A stretch of 64,000 nt of DNA from the NCBI GenBank assembly GCA_030538185.1, contig JAUNUK010000003.1:298125-362124 (forward strand), in the 5' to 3' direction. A model generated the notes under the pieces. That model made no database searches and had not been told where the DNA came from. It worked only from the letters and a program-made list of their open reading frames with translations. Position 1 is the first letter of the stretch. Each line of letters starts with the position of its first letter. The position numbers and the translations under genes were made by a program. This document shows positions 26,667 to 35,555 of this stretch, piece after piece. Origin of the DNA: Actinomycetaceae bacterium (GTDB taxonomy: Bacteria; Actinomycetota; Actinomycetes; Actinomycetales; Actinomycetaceae).

Positions 26667-27434
26667 ATGGAGGAAATCACGATTGACACCACCCGTGGGG
26701 TCTCGCTGAGTGCTTCGTTTTTCCCGGGAGACCCGAGCAATAATTCTAAGGCCATCCTCTTTGCGCATGGCTTTCTGGGTGAGAGAAGTTGCTCAGGGCT
26801 GTTTGACCAGATTGCACAATCCTTGAACTCAGAAGGGTACGCAAGTCTCCTTTTCGATTTTTCCGGGTGTGGGACGTCAGATGACGCCACCATTAGCCTG
26901 CGAGGACAAGTTGAAGACCTGCGTTCAGCCTCGTCGTGGCTGGCTGATCTGGGTTATACCCAACAGGCCCTTATCGGTCATTCTTTCGGTGCTCGTGTGG
27001 CCATGGAATCCCGTCCTAAGCACGTGATGACCATGATACTTCTGTCACCGATTACTGGACCGCTGACCTACCGCTGGGACGAAGTATTTTCTCCTGAACA
27101 GTTAGAAACCTTGGATCATCAAGGGCAATTGTCCATCCCTGATGATGGTTCTTCATCACGGGAAACCCTAGTGATCTCTCAACAGACCCTGATCGACTAC
27201 TCAGTGATGGATACCGATGCAGTGATGTCTGCTCAAAATGTGCCCATTCTCTTGGTACATGGTGGGAGAGATGATGAGCTCAATGGCTTGGCGGATTTAT
27301 CCCGCAAAGCCCAGCCTCTTCTTCCACCGGGCTCGGAACTCAAGATTTTTCCTGAAGCCTCTAATGATCTGGGCGAGGCTGTGGATGAGATCGCAGCGCT
27401 CAGCAGTCAGTGGGTAAAACCCTATTTTGAATAG
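26667..27434 (+). CDS. Alpha/beta hydrolase, about 255 aa
   Basis: Alpha/beta hydrolase fold: an oxyanion-hole region AILFAHGFLGERS, the nucleophile elbow LIGHSFGARVAME (Ser in GHSFG), and the acid region ILLVHGGRDDELN. The C-terminal His expected in the catalytic triad is not obvious: the usual place reads FPEASNDLGEA, so this enzyme may be inactive or use another residue. The frame is open to 26448, but that region overlaps the metF riboswitch. ATG 26667 is preceded by TAGTCT with seven nucleotides between, fitting a leaderless transcript. It is divergent from metF. The substrate is unknown; it resembles esterase/acyl-hydrolase or FrsA-like proteins. Confidence 0.8.
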   Translation: MEEITIDTTRGVSLSASFFPGDPSNNSKAILFAHGFLGERSCSGLFDQIAQSLNSEGYASLLFDFSGCGTSDDATISLRGQVEDLRSASSWLADLGYTQQALIGHSFGARVAMESRPKHVMTMILLSPITGPLTYRWDEVFSPEQLETLDHQGQLSIPDDGSSSRETLVISQQTLIDYSVMDTDAVMSAQNVPILLVHGGRDDELNGLADLSRKAQPLLPPGSELKIFPEASNDLGEAVDEIAALSSQWVKPYFE

Positions 27435-27461
27435 CGTCCGTTTTCCGAGCTTCAAATAAGC

Positions 27462-27989
27462 CTAAATTGTATCTGTAGCCTTACGTCCTTCGGCTCGTGC
27501 AATAACCTTAAATCGCTCTAAAACGACTTTGGGTTGTCCAGAAAAGTACGCTTCGTGGGCAGTTCGCCAGTATTCCAGGGATCCGTCGCCTTCACCCTCG
27601 GCGGCTGCGTGTTCGGCTGTAACATCTAAAAAGTCAACCACGTCAACTTGAATTGTCTTTATTAAAGCTGCCGGAACACCTTTGGAGTCGCAGATAATCG
27701 ATAAATCCCCAACCTGGGGGATCTCTTCTTCCTCCAGGATGTAATCCTCATACGAAGAAGCAGTACCCGTTTTTTTACCGTCCAAAACCAGTTGCAATAG
27801 CCGGTCGGCCAGTTCAGCATTATCACCAAATGACCAGGCCACAGGGGTCAACATTCCTTGTTCATTGGATCCCATGTAGGCATCTTCCCCAGCCATGTGA
27901 AAGGTCTTAGAGCTGGTTTTCCAAAATGCGTCAACTAAAGCAGAGATTGGCTCGGCGACAGGTTCGGTCCAAGGGGCATTGTTCTCCAT
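27462..27989 (-). CDS. ASCH-domain protein, about 175 aa
   Basis: The ASCH fold (a PUA-like RNA-binding or modified-cytidine-related domain) is seen in AWSFGDNAELADRLLQLVLDGKKTGTASSYEDY, then PQVGDLSIICDSKG and a final GSLEYWRTAHEAYF. The first GKKT segment is the conserved ASCH signature. Its biological role is not established for this subgroup; E. coli YqfB of this fold hydrolyses N4-acetylcytidine. The frame is open to 28028; ATG 27989 with AGGA upstream is preferred. It contains a GTTGACGTGGTTGAC element read as VDVVD (27633-27647). Confidence 0.8.
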   Translation of the reverse strand: MENNAPWTEPVAEPISALVDAFWKTSSKTFHMAGEDAYMGSNEQGMLTPVAWSFGDNAELADRLLQLVLDGKKTGTASSYEDYILEEEEIPQVGDLSIICDSKGVPAALIKTIQVDVVDFLDVTAEHAAAEGEGDGSLEYWRTAHEAYFSGQPKVVLERFKVIARAEGRKATDTI

Positions 27990-28073
27990 TGCCCAATCCT
28001 GACAGACGCAAGGACCTTGAGCCAACACTTACTGTGCTTTTTCTCCTCGCACGAAGATGCATAGACTAGTTGG

Positions 28074-31000
28074 GTGGCTCAGGGCAGGGTATTTAGAGGA
28101 TTTGGGCAAGAGCAGCTCGCTAAACGCGCCGCTTCGGTCCCTATTTTGACCTACCCGGAGCAGCTTCCGGTATCCGCGGCCCGCACAGAGATTATGGCCG
28201 CCATCGATGCCAATCAGGTCGTTATTGTTGCGGGGCAAACTGGTTCGGGAAAGACAACGCAGCTGCCCAAGATGTGCTTGCAGCTGGGTCGAGGTATCCG
28301 AGGTCTCATCGGGCATACCCAACCCAGGCGTTTGGCCGCGCGCACAGTCGCCGAAAGGATCGCCGAGGAATTAAACACTCAATTGGGCGGTGTTATCGGC
28401 TATCAGGTCCGTTTCGACGACATTTCCTCACCACAGACACTGGTCAAGTTGATGACCGACGGCATTTTGCTCAATGAGATCCAAGCCGATCCTCTTCTTC
28501 AGCGCTATGACACCCTGATTATCGATGAAGCCCACGAGCGTTCTCTCAATATCGATTTCATCTTGGGTTATGTATCGCGTCTACTACCCCTTAGACCAGA
28601 CCTCAAGGTGATCATCACCTCTGCGACCATTGATTCAAAGCGTTTCGCTGCGCACTTCAGTCATACAACAGTTGACGTGGTTGACGATCCAGGCCCCGAA
28701 CCATCCGAGGAAGCCTCCGTTCCTGTCATTGAGGTAAGTGGACGCACTTTCCCCGTCGAGCTGCGGTACCGTCCACTTTTTCCCGAGGACGACACCCCGG
28801 TTCCTGCAGACCAGACAGACAGCCACAGCCACAACGCCCCGCCCTCGGAAAGAGGAATGGCGGAAGGCGAAGAAAACACCGATCCTAATCAGCCGATAAT
28901 GTTCCACTTGCCTGACGAATTGTCCTTGCGTGGCTATTCGCAAACCGATACCGGCATCGATCAGGTGACGGGCATTTTGTCTGCGGTGGATGAGCTGCTG
29001 GATACAGCCGAAGGCGACATCTTGGTGTTCTTGGCCGGCGAACGAGATATCCGCGATACTCAAACGGCACTGAGCGAACACCTTGGTCCCCGCTACCTGG
29101 CGCCCGGCGAAAAGGCAACACTGCCTGGTTCCATTGAGGTTGTGCCCCTGTATTCGCGCCTTTCCACCCACGAACAGCGCCGCATCTTCCAGCCCCACCC
29201 GTATCGACGTATCGTTTTGTCCACGAACGTGGCCGAGACCTCTTTGACGGTTCCAGGCATCCGTTGTGTTATCGATCCTGGACTGGCCCGTATCTCGCGT
29301 TTTTCTACGCGAACAAAGGTTCAACGCCTACCGATTGAAGCCATATCTCAAGCTTCGGCAAACCAGAGGGCGGGTCGTTGTGGGCGTGAGGCCCCGGGGG
29401 TGTGTATCCGTCTGTACTCCGAAAAGGATTTCCTGGGGCGCGACGAATACACCGAGCCCGAGATTCTTCGCACCTCCCTGGCCTCGGTCATCTTGCAAAT
29501 GATCTCCTTGGGGCTGGGAGAAATCTCCGCATTCCCCTTTATTGACCCGCCTGACACCAGGGCTATCAAGGATGGCCTCGCGGTGTTGACCGAAATTGGT
29601 GCCCTCGATACCCCCAGGACGAAAGAGAGGCCGGAAGAACCCGGCAAAGAACAAGGCGCTCTTCGCCTGACCCGGATCGGCCGCCAGCTTGCCCGACTGC
29701 CTATAGACCCGCGCTTGGGTCGCATGTTGATTGAGGCTCAGGCCAATGGCTGTGCTTCCGAGGTCATGGTGATTGTGGCTGCCCTGTCCATGCAGGATGT
29801 CCGCGAGCGCCCACAGGCCCACCAAGGGGCTGCAGACGCGGCACATAACCGTTTCACAGACCCGTCCTCAGACTTCATCACTTATGTGACGCTGTGGAGG
29901 TATTTGCGCACCCAGGCCCGCGAACTATCGGGCTCGGCTTTCAGACGGATGTGCCGTTCAGAGTTTCTGCACTACCTGCGGGTTAGAGAATGGCAAGATC
30001 TGGTGACGCAATTGCGGTCTGTCTGCAAGCCTTTGAATTTAGATGTTCATCCCTTGCGCCAACCTTCTAGGGCTGAATTGGCTAAAGCTCAACAAGAAAA
30101 CATTGACGTGGTTGACGTTATTAAGGCTATGTCGGGCGGCAAAAACGGGGCAGATAGGGATTTGATTCACCGCTCGGTCCTCGTGGGATTATTGTCAAAC
30201 CTGGGGTCTTGGCATGAACGCAAAAACGATTACGAGGGTGCCAGGGGTACTCATTTCGTCATCTGGCCAGGTTCTGGCCTAGCCAAAAGGCGTCACTCCT
30301 GGGTTATGGCAGCAGAACTGGTTGAAACCTCTAGGCTCTTTGCCCGAACCTGTGCAGCAATCAAACCAGAGTGGGTCGAGCCTTTAGCTACCCACCTGCT
30401 CCGCCGCATCCACTCCGAGCCTTTTTGGTCAAGTGCACGCGGATGCGCCATGCTGCACGAAAAAGTAGTGCTCTACGGCTTAACCCTGGTGGCTGACCGC
30501 ACCATCACCCTGGCGTCCTTAAAGGACAGCCTTATTGCAGATCTACCTGCCCGCGAGTTAGCCCGCGAAATGTTCATTCGTCACGCCTTGGTCGAGGGAC
30601 AGTGGAGGACTCATCACGCCTTTGTCCGCGTTAACGCCAAGCGCCTTCAGGAGGCACAAGAGGTTGCAAGGCGCACCCGTGAACTGGGTACCATCACCAG
30701 CGACGAGGCCCTATTTGAGTTCTTTGAAACCCGGATACCCCACTCTTGTACCTCCGCGCGCGCCTTTGATGCCTGGTGGAAGATAGCTCGCAAGGACACC
30801 CCGGATCTCTTGACCTACCCGATGGAGCTCCTGATACCCGATCCCTTGGCCTTGGAAGGATTCCCCGACACCTTCCAGCAAGGCGACCTCATCTTGCCGC
30901 TAACCTACACATTTGCCAGAAGCGACGTAGATGCACAAGGCCCTCACCACGGCGCGCACACCCAAAGCAGTCGCGCCACGCGATCAAGTAAAAAAGCAAA

Positions 31001-32603
31001 GACCTCAGCTCCCCCTTCTTTCCCCGAGGGCGTCACATTGACTGTGCCCCTTGAGGTCTTGACTCGCCTGCAAACCGAGGGCTTGGACTGGGGAATACCT
31101 GGTCAAGGCTTGGAATACTGCATTGCGGTTATACGCGCTTTGCCAAAACCCGTGCGTAAGCACCTGGTTCCTGCCCCCTCCTTGGGACAAGAGATCTTCG
31201 AAGGTATCCGTCACCACTGGGCCCATGACCCTCTGGAAAGACCTACTTTCTTCGAGGCATTCACACATGAGGTCTCCAGGCTGCGCGACATCGACATCGA
31301 TGCACAAACCTGGCAGGTGATGCTTCAAAACCTGCCTGCTCATATGCGTATGCACATCGTTCTCACACAAAGAGGGGGCAAAATCATTGAGATTAGTGAT
31401 GACCTACCAGACCTTCAAAGGCGTTTTGCTTCTCGAGCTGCCCAGGCGGTGAAGTCAGCCGTAAAAGGTGCCATTGCCCAGGCTTTCGCTGAAGCCGCAC
31501 GTGAAAATCCGGATATACCGGATAAAGCAGAAGCCCCCTCGGAGATTGCGGATAATCAGCACGCAAGTTCTGCGCCTATTGCTAGCGAAGCTTATTCTTC
31601 GCAAATTCTTGTCTCCTGGCCTCATCTGGGCGGCGAAGATGCGATTGACATGGAGTTGTCGACGTTTTCACAGGGTCTGAAAGTGCGCGGATACCCCGGT
31701 CTTCGAGCAGCCCGTCTGCCGGCAGCCTTGGACAGAGGCAGCGAAGAAGCAGGGGTCGATGGGAATTCGAAGCTGCCCGTTTCAAGCACCTCACGTACAG
31801 CCTCTCGCGTTGTTTTGCCTGGTGTCGAGCTAACGGTTTTCCCTGATGCACATGTTCAGGCCAGAGAACATCGCCTGGGCGTGGCCCGTTTGTTGTACCA
31901 CGCCATTGCCTTACCTACCCTGCGCGTTACGTCCAGGTGGACAGGCTCTCAGGCCGCAATCTTGGCAACCAGCCCGTACCCGTCAACCGAGGCTATGGTG
32001 GCTGATGCTCAACTCGCAGCAGCAATTGACCTGGTTGACAGTTTTGTTCAAACGCAGGAGCCCTCCCACATTGACACCCCCAATCACATCCGTACTCGCG
32101 CCCATTTTGATGCCCTTTGTTCCTGGGCTTTAGACCGCATAGAAGACGAAACACACAAAATCATGGGTGACCTGGTTGACGCATGTGAGGGACGCGCACA
32201 GCTAGATGCAGCAATGAAGAAGCACAACTCCCTGACCCTGCTGAACCTCCACACCGAGTTGAAAGACCAGTTAAACACCCTCATGTATCCCGGGTTTCTG
32301 CACGACACACCAAGGGTCTGGCTCAAACATATTGGACGCTACCTGCGCGCGTCTGCCCTGCGCCTGGAAAAAGCCACCGCCTCTATCCACGCAGAAGAAC
32401 GCGCCAATGCCCCGCTAATTGCCCTCCACAACGCCTTACAAGACGCCCAGGCTTCCTTTGATGCCGGCCCATATCGCCCCCAGCGTGCCGATGAACTCAC
32501 TCAGGCCCGTTGGATGCTTGAAGAACTAAAGGTCCAAACCTTTGCCCAACAATTGGGCACCTCCATCAAGGTGTCTGCCCAACGGATCCATAAACTGCTT
32601 TAG
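28074..32603 (+). CDS. hrpA: HrpA-type ATP-dependent DEAH-box RNA helicase, 1509 aa
   Basis: Large bacterial HrpA helicase. Motif I is AGQTGSGKTTQLPK, motif II is DEAH (LIIDEAHERSLN), motif III is ITSATID, motif V is TNVAETSLTVPGIRCVIDPG and motif VI is QASANQRAGRCGR. The helicase core is followed by HA2/OB regions and the DUF3418 C-terminal half. A polar insertion rich in Asp, Glu and His (about residues 240-290, DQTDSHSHNAPPSERG) separates the two RecA domains. Two GTTGACGTGGTTGACG elements fall inside (28671 and 30102), both read as VDVVD but at non-conserved places. GTG 28074 has TAGACT six nucleotides upstream, so it is probably leaderless. The likely role is ribosome or mRNA remodelling. 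Confidence 0.95.
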   Translation: MAQGRVFRGFGQEQLAKRAASVPILTYPEQLPVSAARTEIMAAIDANQVVIVAGQTGSGKTTQLPKMCLQLGRGIRGLIGHTQPRRLAARTVAERIAEELNTQLGGVIGYQVRFDDISSPQTLVKLMTDGILLNEIQADPLLQRYDTLIIDEAHERSLNIDFILGYVSRLLPLRPDLKVIITSATIDSKRFAAHFSHTTVDVVDDPGPEPSEEASVPVIEVSGRTFPVELRYRPLFPEDDTPVPADQTDSHSHNAPPSERGMAEGEENTDPNQPIMFHLPDELSLRGYSQTDTGIDQVTGILSAVDELLDTAEGDILVFLAGERDIRDTQTALSEHLGPRYLAPGEKATLPGSIEVVPLYSRLSTHEQRRIFQPHPYRRIVLSTNVAETSLTVPGIRCVIDPGLARISRFSTRTKVQRLPIEAISQASANQRAGRCGREAPGVCIRLYSEKDFLGRDEYTEPEILRTSLASVILQMISLGLGEISAFPFIDPPDTRAIKDGLAVLTEIGALDTPRTKERPEEPGKEQGALRLTRIGRQLARLPIDPRLGRMLIEAQANGCASEVMVIVAALSMQDVRERPQAHQGAADAAHNRFTDPSSDFITYVTLWRYLRTQARELSGSAFRRMCRSEFLHYLRVREWQDLVTQLRSVCKPLNLDVHPLRQPSRAELAKAQQENIDVVDVIKAMSGGKNGADRDLIHRSVLVGLLSNLGSWHERKNDYEGARGTHFVIWPGSGLAKRRHSWVMAAELVETSRLFARTCAAIKPEWVEPLATHLLRRIHSEPFWSSARGCAMLHEKVVLYGLTLVADRTITLASLKDSLIADLPARELAREMFIRHALVEGQWRTHHAFVRVNAKRLQEAQEVARRTRELGTITSDEALFEFFETRIPHSCTSARAFDAWWKIARKDTPDLLTYPMELLIPDPLALEGFPDTFQQGDLILPLTYTFARSDVDAQGPHHGAHTQSSRATRSSKKAKTSAPPSFPEGVTLTVPLEVLTRLQTEGLDWGIPGQGLEYCIAVIRALPKPVRKHLVPAPSLGQEIFEGIRHHWAHDPLERPTFFEAFTHEVSRLRDIDIDAQTWQVMLQNLPAHMRMHIVLTQRGGKIIEISDDLPDLQRRFASRAAQAVKSAVKGAIAQAFAEAARENPDIPDKAEAPSEIADNQHASSAPIASEAYSSQILVSWPHLGGEDAIDMELSTFSQGLKVRGYPGLRAARLPAALDRGSEEAGVDGNSKLPVSSTSRTASRVVLPGVELTVFPDAHVQAREHRLGVARLLYHAIALPTLRVTSRWTGSQAAILATSPYPSTEAMVADAQLAAAIDLVDSFVQTQEPSHIDTPNHIRTRAHFDALCSWALDRIEDETHKIMGDLVDACEGRAQLDAAMKKHNSLTLLNLHTELKDQLNTLMYPGFLHDTPRVWLKHIGRYLRASALRLEKATASIHAEERANAPLIALHNALQDAQASFDAGPYRPQRADELTQARWMLEELKVQTFAQQLGTSIKVSAQRIHKLL

Positions 32604-32663
32604 ATTGCGCCACGCTACCTACTGCCCCGCCCTCGGCAATCCTCCACAAAAAACCGAAACGAA

Positions 32664-33629
32664 CTAGCCTGCGGTGGGGTGGCCAAACCAGGCCTTGAAG
32701 TAGCCGAAAAAGTTGCGGTTACCCCACGAGGAACAACTGCCGCGAACGCCCTCGAGCGCCAATAAATCTGGTTGGTACGGGGTGTAGTTGTACAGGGCAG
32801 CTGTAGCGTTATTGGCTATGGTCACCTGGTCCGCACCGCAGGCTGCATCAGGGGAATACTGTATTTCGTAGGTCCCTCCGGCCCTGAAAGGAAAGCCTGC
32901 CGGATTCATGCGGTACCGCTGGAACTGGGCGGCTGCCGAATACACCTGGGTGGCGAAGCCAAAATACTGCGGATCGCAGGTCCCCCCATCAGGACAGGCA
33001 TAACCCATCGCGGTTTCATAGCGACGCGGATACAAGTTTTGAGACGATGCCGTCAATAACCCCTGTTCCTTTTGCAAGGTGACCAACAGAACCTGGGGGT
33101 TTATGCCACAGGAAAGGGCCGCCTTCACAACTATTTCGGCCGCCGTCTCACCTGCGGCACCTTGGTAGCCCTGACATCGCGAAGTTGCCTCCCACGTGCC
33201 GGTATCCTCACGATAATCCTTCAGGCACGGCGTTCCACCCTCACCTGGGCGACACCCTTTTCCAACCTTCTCCAAAAAATCTTGCACCTGAGCTGCGTCC
33301 ATCGTGCCCGGGTTATAGAACAGTTCATCGCTGATCAAGTGTCCTGGAGTGAAGTCGGATACGTCCAGGACAGGTGTCACGGGTTCATTGTCGAGGGCGA
33401 TGCGTTGTTCATCTGGTGGCTGACTTGGGAATACGAAGCCCATAACCGCCGAGCCAATAACCCAAATCCCGTAGCCGACTGTTCCCAGTAAAACCGCGAT
33501 GATCACGAAAACCCAAGGGCCGCTAGAGCGCCTAGAGCCTCTTGGGGGCTTGCGCACGCGATCTTGCGGCCCAGAAACTCTAGGCCGAGGGCGTGGCCGA
33601 GGGCGAGGGGACACTTGTGGGCGTGACAC
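32664..33629 (-). CDS. Membrane-anchored lysozyme-fold-like ('hemagglutinin'-type) secreted protein, 321 aa
   Basis: A basic Pro/Arg-repeat N-terminus (SPRPRPRPRPRV), whose coding DNA holds two adjacent CCGAGGGCG motifs, is followed by one TM segment (about residues 40-65). The external domain (FTPGHLISDELFYNPGTMDAA to WGNRNFFGYFKAWFG) is the same domain as in the protein at 35556-37421. Its LLVTLQKEQGLL helix looks like the catalytic-Glu helix of lysozyme-like lytic enzymes. Such proteins are often called hemagglutinins in Actinobacteria without proof. Paired cysteines suggest disulfides. GTG 33629 is preceded by TAGGAT six nucleotides upstream. A peptidoglycan-acting role is inference. Confidence 0.75.
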   Translation of the reverse strand: MSRPQVSPRPRPRPRPRVSGPQDRVRKPPRGSRRSSGPWVFVIIAVLLGTVGYGIWVIGSAVMGFVFPSQPPDEQRIALDNEPVTPVLDVSDFTPGHLISDELFYNPGTMDAAQVQDFLEKVGKGCRPGEGGTPCLKDYREDTGTWEATSRCQGYQGAAGETAAEIVVKAALSCGINPQVLLVTLQKEQGLLTASSQNLYPRRYETAMGYACPDGGTCDPQYFGFATQVYSAAAQFQRYRMNPAGFPFRAGGTYEIQYSPDAACGADQVTIANNATAALYNYTPYQPDLLALEGVRGSCSSWGNRNFFGYFKAWFGHPTAG

Positions 33630-33665
33630 AAACCGATCCTACTCATCAGGCATTAGGATTGACGG

Positions 33666-34181
33666 GTGGAGCTTGCCGATGTCACCCAGTTAGCCAGGAC
33701 AATCTTTGACGAACTGGGCCTAAGCAATTGGCATCTCAGTTTCGACAGGGCCAAAAAGAGGGCGGGCATCTGTTATTACAGTGAGCGTAGGGTAACGTTT
33801 TCGCGCCACTTAATGGCCCTTTACGATGTTGATGCAGTTCGAGAGACAATTCTGCATGAAGCCGCACACGCCTTGGTCGGTCCCGGGCATGGACACAACC
33901 GCGTTTGGCAGGCGAAGGCCCGAGAAATCGGAGCAAGCGGGAGGCGAACACTGGGTACCCAAACCCCTCGGATGCGAGCACCGTGGATCGGAGTTTGCAT
34001 CAACCTCCATGAAGTTCAACGGTTTCGTAAGCCTTCTAGGGTTATTACCTGCGGGAATTGTTCCCGCCGCTTCAACCTGGATTACCTGTTTTCTTGGTCC
34101 TTCCAGGGCACACGTGAAGTCCCAACTGGCGCTTATTCGCGCGAGTTGCGTAGGCTTCAGCGAGGATTTGGTAAAAAATAA
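33666..34181 (+). CDS. SprT-like zinc metalloprotein, 171 aa
   Basis: An SprT-like domain protein: the metal-binding helix is ETILHEAAHALVG (HExxH form HEAAH), followed by GHGHNRVWQAKAREIG with the third histidine. A C-terminal zinc-ribbon-like part contains a CGNC pair (ITCGNCSRRF). SprT/Spartan family proteins are zinc proteases or putative metal-binding proteins; bacterial members are mostly uncharacterised. GTG 33666 has TAGGAT six nucleotides upstream, and a divergent gene starts only 36 bp away with the same layout. It is followed after 23 bp by a kinase gene. Confidence 0.85.
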   Translation: MELADVTQLARTIFDELGLSNWHLSFDRAKKRAGICYYSERRVTFSRHLMALYDVDAVRETILHEAAHALVGPGHGHNRVWQAKAREIGASGRRTLGTQTPRMRAPWIGVCINLHEVQRFRKPSRVITCGNCSRRFNLDYLFSWSFQGTREVPTGAYSRELRRLQRGFGKK

Positions 34182-34204
34182 GCCTTTACCCAGCTACTAT
34201 CTAG

Positions 34205-34891
34205 GTGAACAACATTTGTGGAGGCATGATGCGCGAGTATAGAGGCACCCTGGAGGGGCTGGTACAGGACCTGGCCACCGAAATCATTGAGACCTCCCAA
34301 AATTCCACTCCTTTACGCACCGTCGGTTTTACCGGCCCTCCTGGGGTAGGAAAGTCCACAGCCTCGAAGCTTTTGGCAGATCTCCTCAGCAGAGAGAGCC
34401 TGCCCAATGGAATGCCTCTTCTTGCAGGTCGCCTGCCTTTGGACGGTTTTCACAAGTCGAATCGTGTCCTGGAATATGAAGAACTGAGTGACTCCAAGGG
34501 CATGCCACGAAGCTTTGATGTTGTTGGTTTCCTCATGACCTTGGACCGCATTCGAACCACAGGGTTGGTTGTTTACGCCCCCGACTATGACCGCACTTTG
34601 CATGAGCCCATCGCCGCACGTCACCGCATTGAACCCCAGGGGGTAGTCATTACAGAGGGCAATTACCTAGCCCTCCAAGATGGCCCGTGGCTCATGCTGC
34701 GTGAACAAATTGACCTTCTAATCTACCTTTCAGTTCCTCAAGACGAACTCTTGTCTCGTCTGGTCGCCCGCAAGGTCGCACACGGAAGTAACGAAGAGGA
34801 CGCTAATGAGTGGGTGCGCACCGTAGATTCTGCAAACATCACGACCGTAGAAGGCACCCGCAGCCGTTGCGACAGGGTGTGGAAATTCTAA
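34205..34891 (+). CDS. P-loop nucleoside/sugar kinase-like protein (phosphoribulokinase/PanK fold), about 228 aa
   Basis: The Walker A motif is GFTGPPGVGKSTASK near residue 45, with LDGFHKSNRVLE and YAPDYDRTLHEPI in the substrate region and VVITEGNYLAL after it. This is the layout of the uridine kinase/phosphoribulokinase/pantothenate kinase superfamily, and in particular of 'nucleoside/nucleotide kinase family' proteins related to fructose or pantothenate kinases. The natural substrate is not clear. The start is GTG 34205 or one of two ATGs at about 34226-34231, which lie close behind GGAGG. It follows the SprT-like gene by 23 bp in the same direction. Confidence 0.8.
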   Translation: MNNICGGMMREYRGTLEGLVQDLATEIIETSQNSTPLRTVGFTGPPGVGKSTASKLLADLLSRESLPNGMPLLAGRLPLDGFHKSNRVLEYEELSDSKGMPRSFDVVGFLMTLDRIRTTGLVVYAPDYDRTLHEPIAARHRIEPQGVVITEGNYLALQDGPWLMLREQIDLLIYLSVPQDELLSRLVARKVAHGSNEEDANEWVRTVDSANITTVEGTRSRCDRVWKF

Positions 34892-34915
34892 TCCAGCACC
34901 GATCTGCAGTGCGCC

Positions 34916-35542
34916 TTATAGACTGGCGGCCAAGACGGGGATGACGGTCTCTACCTCATTGGCAGTTATTTCAAAGTCTTTCGGTCCCCCATACCACGGG
35001 TCGGCCACCATCAGCTCATCAGCTTCCAGGGTCCACAGTCCCGCTTCCACCCCAGCCAAGGTTAGCGAGGACGGCATGTTTGAACCGTCCTGACCAAGGT
35101 TTAATGCCTCGGTTAGCCGTGAGAAATTGGCGGGGTCGAAGACTTTAAACATCTCAAGACGCGGTTGACCCGGTTGACCAAATTCTATGCCTTTCCGGTT
35201 GCCAAAAGCCTGGATCGCAACAAAGTGCCCGGCGGTCATAGCCAAAATAAGATCGTAATCGTGGAAGTCTTGCGTGTGAATTTGTCGAGCCTGGTGCGGG
35301 CGCAGTTCATAACCGCGTCCACTCAGTTCTCTGGCTGCGCGTCGATCCATGGGATTACCGGATTCTTCGTAAGAAACCCCCGCAGAGTCCACGCGCACTT
35401 GGATGTCCTGAATCTGACAGTAGTCAACCATGACAACCTCAGCCATCGCGGAGCGGCAGATGTTTCCCGTGCACACAAATAAGACACCAGGAGCTTTGTC
35501 TGAACCCGCAATCGAAGGTCTGGGCACCAAAGAAATACTCAT
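34916..35542 (-). CDS. Low-molecular-weight protein tyrosine phosphatase, 208 aa
   Basis: The catalytic P-loop is VLFVCTGNICRSAMAE (CX5R) near residue 24, and the general-acid loop is VADPWYGGPKDF. Both are complete, so an active LMW-PTP is expected. Relatives in Gram-positive bacteria control capsule or exopolysaccharide synthesis by dephosphorylating tyrosine kinases, or are secreted virulence factors. Here there is no tyrosine kinase next to it; the gene lies 14 bp downstream of the cell-wall-binding protein gene on the same strand, which suggests co-transcription. The insert between the P-loop and the acid loop is slightly longer than in the short Wzb type. Confidence 0.9.
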   Translation of the reverse strand: MSISLVPRPSIAGSDKAPGVLFVCTGNICRSAMAEVVMVDYCQIQDIQVRVDSAGVSYEESGNPMDRRAARELSGRGYELRPHQARQIHTQDFHDYDLILAMTAGHFVAIQAFGNRKGIEFGQPGQPRLEMFKVFDPANFSRLTEALNLGQDGSNMPSSLTLAGVEAGLWTLEADELMVADPWYGGPKDFEITANEVETVIPVLAASL

Positions 35543-35555
35543 AGATGTATCCCGC

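Noticed and set aside
28635-29324. 229-codon frame on the minus strand
   Set aside because: Antisense to the helicase motifs of hrpA; no domain and no plausible ribosome site.
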